A stretch of 37,182 nt of DNA from Deltaproteobacteria bacterium (GTDB taxonomy: Bacteria > Desulfobacterota > Desulfobacteria > Desulfobacterales > B30-G6), in assembly GCA_024639645.1 (NCBI GenBank), contig JAHEIB010000008.1, positions 1 to 37,182 on the forward strand, written 5' to 3'. The notes under the pieces were generated by a model. It worked only from the letters and a program-made list of their open reading frames with translations. It did no database searches and was not told the origin of the DNA. Both the position numbers and the translations under genes were made by a program. Shown in pieces: positions 33,875 to 37,182 of the stretch (the first letter of the stretch is position 1; the number at the start of each line of letters is the position of its first letter).

Positions 33875-35233
33875 TTATGCTGAAGCAAACAATTCAGCGA
33901 CTTCCGTCAACGTTTCATCCAGCTTTTCAAGGATAAGATCAATGGTTTCGTAGCTGATAATACCGGGGGGTTCTATGCGGTTGACCTTGGCATTGTTCAG
34001 GGTACCACCGGTCATCACACCTCTTTTGAACAAGCCCTTGGAAACTGCCCACCCTATTTCAGGTGTCGGATACTCTAGACCGATCAGAAACCCTTTTCCG
34101 CGAATATCCACCAGGATGGGATGCTTTTTCTGTAGATCGAAAAGTTTTCCCATAAAATAATCGCCCTTTTCCCTAATCTGCCCTGGAATATCATTTTCGA
34201 TGGTAAATTTTATGGCTGCAATAGCCGCAGCACAAGCCAGCGGGTTGCCGCCAAACGTGGGGGAGCCCAATATCCAGGGATTTTCCTTGAGTTCATCGGT
34301 CCAGAGGTGAGGCCGTGCGATAATACCGGTGATGGGCATCACCCCACCACCAAAAGCTTTTCCAAAGGTCATGATATCCGGTACCACCTCATATCCTTCA
34401 CAGGCCCAGAGTGTTCCGGTGCGTCCCATGCCGGTCTGAATTTCGTCAAAGATCAGAAACACACCGTAGCGGTCACAAATCTCCCGTAACTGTTTTAAAT
34501 ATCCTTCCGGGGGCAGAACAATTCCGGCTTCTCCCTGGATCGGCTCCACGATCATACCGGCCACGGTCTCACCTACCGCAATCAGGTTTTTTATGGCGGC
34601 TTCGGCCGCTTCTGCGTTACCGAATTCTACATGCTGAACCCCCTGAATGATGGGCAGGTAGGGTTTTCTATAGGTGCCCTTGCCGGTGGCGGAAACAGCA
34701 CCAAGGGATTTGCCGTGGAACCCGTTGACCGTGGAAATGTAGTAGTGCTTTCCCGAAGCGAGCCGGGCCAGTTTAAGGGCCATTTCCACAGCCTCGGCCC
34801 CGCCGTTGCAGAAAAACGCATATTTCAGATCGCCCGGTGTACACATGGAAACAAGTTTGGCAAGATACCCCCTCAGGGGGTCCACAAGCTCCTGACTGTG
34901 CAAGGCATAGCGTTTGAGTTGGGCTTGAACCGCCTTTACAATCTCAGGATTCCTGTGACCGGCCGTGTAGACACCGAAACCACCCAGACAGTCGATGAAT
35001 TCGTTCCCATGCGTATCCTTGAAGGTTTCCTGAGAGTCTTCCCATTCCACAAATGTGGCATCGGTAGAAACAGACTTGCGATACTCCAGCCACCCCGGAT
35101 TGACATGATCGTTAAAGTTTTCAATAGAATCTGCGATGATGCGATCTTTTTCATCTTCCGCCAATTCATCTTTCAGGATGTAGTCCAGTATTCTTGACGA
35201 TTCTTTCAAAACATCCTTTTTGTATGCAGTCAT
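33875..35233 (-). CDS. Putrescine aminotransferase (PatA/YgjG-type class III aminotransferase)
   Basis: A 452-residue PLP enzyme whose N-terminal extension (about 1-60, with HVNPGWLEYRKSV) and overall sequence follow the E. coli putrescine aminotransferase group. The PLP lysine is Lys292 in TFGKAFGGGVMP and the pyridine-binding Asp is in LIFDEIQTGMGRTG (Asp263). FCNGGAEAVEMALKLAR is the cofactor phosphate site. It would convert putrescine plus 2-oxoglutarate to 4-aminobutanal (which cyclises to pyrroline) and glutamate. This matches the agmatine-to-putrescine genes and the aldehyde oxidoreductase in the same block. AAAGGAC precedes the ATG. Cadaverine or ornithine are alternative substrates. 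Confidence 0.85.
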   Translation of the reverse strand: MTAYKKDVLKESSRILDYILKDELAEDEKDRIIADSIENFNDHVNPGWLEYRKSVSTDATFVEWEDSQETFKDTHGNEFIDCLGGFGVYTAGHRNPEIVKAVQAQLKRYALHSQELVDPLRGYLAKLVSMCTPGDLKYAFFCNGGAEAVEMALKLARLASGKHYYISTVNGFHGKSLGAVSATGKGTYRKPYLPIIQGVQHVEFGNAEAAEAAIKNLIAVGETVAGMIVEPIQGEAGIVLPPEGYLKQLREICDRYGVFLIFDEIQTGMGRTGTLWACEGYEVVPDIMTFGKAFGGGVMPITGIIARPHLWTDELKENPWILGSPTFGGNPLACAAAIAAIKFTIENDIPGQIREKGDYFMGKLFDLQKKHPILVDIRGKGFLIGLEYPTPEIGWAVSKGLFKRGVMTGGTLNNAKVNRIEPPGIISYETIDLILEKLDETLTEVAELFASA

Positions 35234-35342
35234 TTTTTTGTCCTTTCAATAAAACCGTAAGGACGATTTTATTAAACGCGACCTTGTCGCTTCTTCGAGA
35301 ATGGTTTACCCGCTTTTTTCTAACGGACTAAAATATCTATTC

Positions 35343-37082
35343 TTAATTCGAATCAACGCTTTGTGAGATGCCATATGTGACACCAAATGAAACATCTCTG
35401 TATACGGTCCGGCCTTCAAACAATGTCATGAGTACGTTTGTATCGGCAATTTCGTTGGTCGGAATTTCGAAAAGGTTGTTTTCCAGGACGATCATGTCGG
35501 CCTTCTTGCCTGTCTCGATGGATCCGGTTTCATGTTCCAGAAAATTGGCATAGGCGCCATTGATAGTGAAGCCGGCAATCATTTCCTCCAGGGTCATGCG
35601 CTCCTGAGGGCCGAGAATTTCATCCGGATTTGTCTCCCCCGGTTCACAGCGGGTGATACCCAACATAATACCCAGTAATGGTGGGCTGGGTACCTGCACG
35701 GGATAATCGCTGGCCGAAGCAAGCAGGATACCGGCTTTTGCCATGCTCTGCATGGGGTAGCCATTTTCTGCACGGTCATATCCCAGGTACTTGGCTTCGA
35801 TACTCCGGAAATAATCTCCTTTGACGTGCCAGAAGGGTTGAGGTACGCCGATGACATCCAGAGCGGCCATGCGAGGAATATCGGATCGTTTAACAATATG
35901 CAGGTGGGTGATCAGGTGTCTTGAGTCCCTGTTGCGGTTCTTTTCTCTGGCATGCTCCAAAGCATCCAAGGCCATTCGAACCGCGGCATCACCAATGGCA
36001 TGAATGTGTATTTGGAGTTTTTCACGATCGGCGGCTGCAAACAGATCTTTAAGAGCCCCTGGCTCCCAGAGGGGCTCACCACAGGTGTAGGGCATGTGTG
36101 CATAGGGCTCCAGGAGAAAAGCTGTGCCGCCTTCCACGACGCCGTCCACAAAGACCTTTATCCCTGTCATTTGAAACAAGGGGTGTGTCTGATGAGCGCA
36201 GGTCGATACGATGCTGTGGATCTGGCGGGTTGGCGCAGTAGGGTCCGTCAAAACAGACCCTCTGATCCGAAGGCTGAGTTTCCCATTTTGGGCCATCTCT
36301 GAATATGCCTGAATGTTGTGCCGGCTCGCACCAAAACCATTCAACTGCCCCCTGGCATCGGGCAATATCATCAGGGGATCGTGAGCCGTTGTGATACCAA
36401 CCCTGCCGGCTTCTGTCATAAAATTTTGTATACTGCCCTTAATCTGATCGACGCTGAAAGGCGGCAGAACATTCTGGATTAAGTCTCTGGCGGTCTCACG
36501 TATGGTGCCACTGGGTGTGCCGGTTAAAACATCCTTTTCGATGATACCCCCTTTTGGACTGACGGTATCCTTTGTAACACCGGCCATGGCCAAAGCCATG
36601 GAGTTGACCCATGCAAAGTGACCGTCTTCAGACATCAACAATACCGGCCGATCTGAAATGACGGCATCCAGATCTTCCTTGACAGGCCCCTGTGGCGGGA
36701 ACAAGTCATTTGCCCAACCACTACCGTAAATCACTTCCAGGTCAGGATGTAGCACTGCAAAATCTTTGACTGCCTCAAGATAGGCATTCAGGGAGTCGAG
36801 GTGAAACATTTCCAGGCTTGCCGATTCGTTTGTCGTACTTGATACATGCGCATGACTGTCGATAAAGCCCGGCAGTGCCATCTTGCCCCCCAGATCGATT
36901 GCTTCAGTGCCGGGGCCCATATGTTTAACAACCACTGAGTTGCTTCCCACAGCAATGAAGCGACCCTTTTTTATTGCAACCGCTTCGGCCCAGGACCGAT
37001 CTTGGTCCACGGTATAGATGCGGCCATTGATAAAAACCCTATCGGCAATCTGGTTGCCGTTTATCTGATCAAAGTGAGGCAT
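35343..37082 (-). CDS. Amidohydrolase family 3 (YtcJ-like) metal-dependent hydrolase
   Basis: A 579-residue metal-dependent hydrolase of the Amidohydro_3/YtcJ group. It has the N-terminal small beta domain (RVFINGRIYTVDQD), the metal motif DSHAH with His77 and His79, a later histidine cluster IHIHAIGDAAV, and the C-terminal GSIETGKKADMIVLENN that closes the beta domain. Characterised relatives hydrolyse N-substituted formamides or cyclic amides, so cleavage of a formamide or amide of an amine would fit the island, but the substrate is unknown. It is the most upstream minus-strand gene visible and may be the first of the operon. A 20-base palindrome lies 69 bases ahead of its ATG. Confidence 0.83.
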   Translation of the reverse strand: MPHFDQINGNQIADRVFINGRIYTVDQDRSWAEAVAIKKGRFIAVGSNSVVVKHMGPGTEAIDLGGKMALPGFIDSHAHVSSTTNESASLEMFHLDSLNAYLEAVKDFAVLHPDLEVIYGSGWANDLFPPQGPVKEDLDAVISDRPVLLMSEDGHFAWVNSMALAMAGVTKDTVSPKGGIIEKDVLTGTPSGTIRETARDLIQNVLPPFSVDQIKGSIQNFMTEAGRVGITTAHDPLMILPDARGQLNGFGASRHNIQAYSEMAQNGKLSLRIRGSVLTDPTAPTRQIHSIVSTCAHQTHPLFQMTGIKVFVDGVVEGGTAFLLEPYAHMPYTCGEPLWEPGALKDLFAAADREKLQIHIHAIGDAAVRMALDALEHAREKNRNRDSRHLITHLHIVKRSDIPRMAALDVIGVPQPFWHVKGDYFRSIEAKYLGYDRAENGYPMQSMAKAGILLASASDYPVQVPSPPLLGIMLGITRCEPGETNPDEILGPQERMTLEEMIAGFTINGAYANFLEHETGSIETGKKADMIVLENNLFEIPTNEIADTNVLMTLFEGRTVYRDVSFGVTYGISQSVDSN

Positions 37083-37150
37083 TAGATTTTATAGCTGATG
37101 TTAAGTGAAGGTGCTTTTCGATGATATTGGGTAACCTGACCCTAAAATTA

Positions 37151-37170
37151 TGTCAAGAAAATTCTTGACA
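37151..37170. promoter_or_regulatory. Palindromic operator candidate upstream of the amine island
   Basis: TGTCAAGAAAATTCTTGACA has perfect 9-base arms around AA and contains TTGACA, a -35-like hexamer, on both strands. It lies upstream of the amidohydrolase gene that heads the minus-strand block. A regulator site overlapping divergent promoters is plausible; the regulator is not in view and no convincing -10 box was seen. Confidence 0.4.
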
Positions 37171-37182
37171 AATTAATCGAAA

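Noticed and set aside
23288-35273. Shared GGACGATTTTATT word upstream of both aminotransferase genes (23292-23304 and 35261-35273) as a common operator
   Set aside because: Only 13 bases match, without symmetry, and the surrounding text diverges; two copies are too few to call a site.

Overview
This window looks like chromosomal DNA of an anaerobic, sulfate-reducing-type deltaproteobacterium (Desulfobacterota, probably Desulfobacterales). That placement is an inference. It rests on the protein character of the housekeeping genes, a tungsten-type aldehyde:ferredoxin oxidoreductase, methylamine methyltransferases with in-frame amber codons, and many short inverted-repeat elements between genes. 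No rRNA, tRNA, CRISPR array, phage or transposase gene was seen.

The left third (1-12108, all + strand) is housekeeping. It holds the end of an acyl-CoA-dehydrogenase-like gene, then fabG, acyl carrier protein and fabF (fatty-acid elongation), then rpiB, glyA, a dCMP deaminase and nrdR (pentose, one-carbon and deoxynucleotide metabolism). Next comes a complete riboflavin set (ribD, ribE, ribBA, ribH), followed by nusB and a metallo-beta-lactamase-fold hydrolase. nusB carries an unusual cysteine-containing extension that has its own internal ribosome binding site.

The right two thirds (12320-37082, all - strand, about 25 kb) form a catabolic island for amines. Read in transcription order it holds: an amidohydrolase, a putrescine-type aminotransferase, a saccharopine-dehydrogenase-fold oxidoreductase, an iron-sulfur flavoprotein, a trimethylamine-dehydrogenase-like flavoprotein, an MttB paralogue without an amber codon, an amber-containing mttB, an amber-containing mtbB, and another MttB paralogue. 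After these come a glutamate-1-semialdehyde-aminomutase-like aminotransferase, a PotD/PotB/PotC/PotA-type polyamine ABC transporter, an agmatine-deiminase-family protein, an N-carbamoylputrescine-amidase-like nitrilase, a phosphoethanolamine-methyltransferase-like enzyme, and an aldehyde:ferredoxin oxidoreductase with a MoaD-like carrier.

The most important observation is that mtbB and mttB are each split by one in-frame UAG at the positions where these families carry pyrrolysine. They should be annotated as full-length genes, not as pseudogenes. UAG is also used as an ordinary stop by at least seven genes here, three of them in the same island. In one case a single UAG is all that separates the trimethylamine-dehydrogenase-like gene from the next MttB gene in the same reading frame. 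No pyl genes, tRNA-Pyl, corrinoid protein or corrinoid reactivator lies in the window, so those must be elsewhere.

My working inference is that the island imports polyamine-like or quaternary amines, removes N-methyl groups to a corrinoid protein, and oxidises the remaining carbon chain through transaminases and the tungsten aldehyde oxidoreductase. The combination of methylamine demethylation with an agmatine/putrescine route in one co-directional block is not something I recognise as a described pathway.
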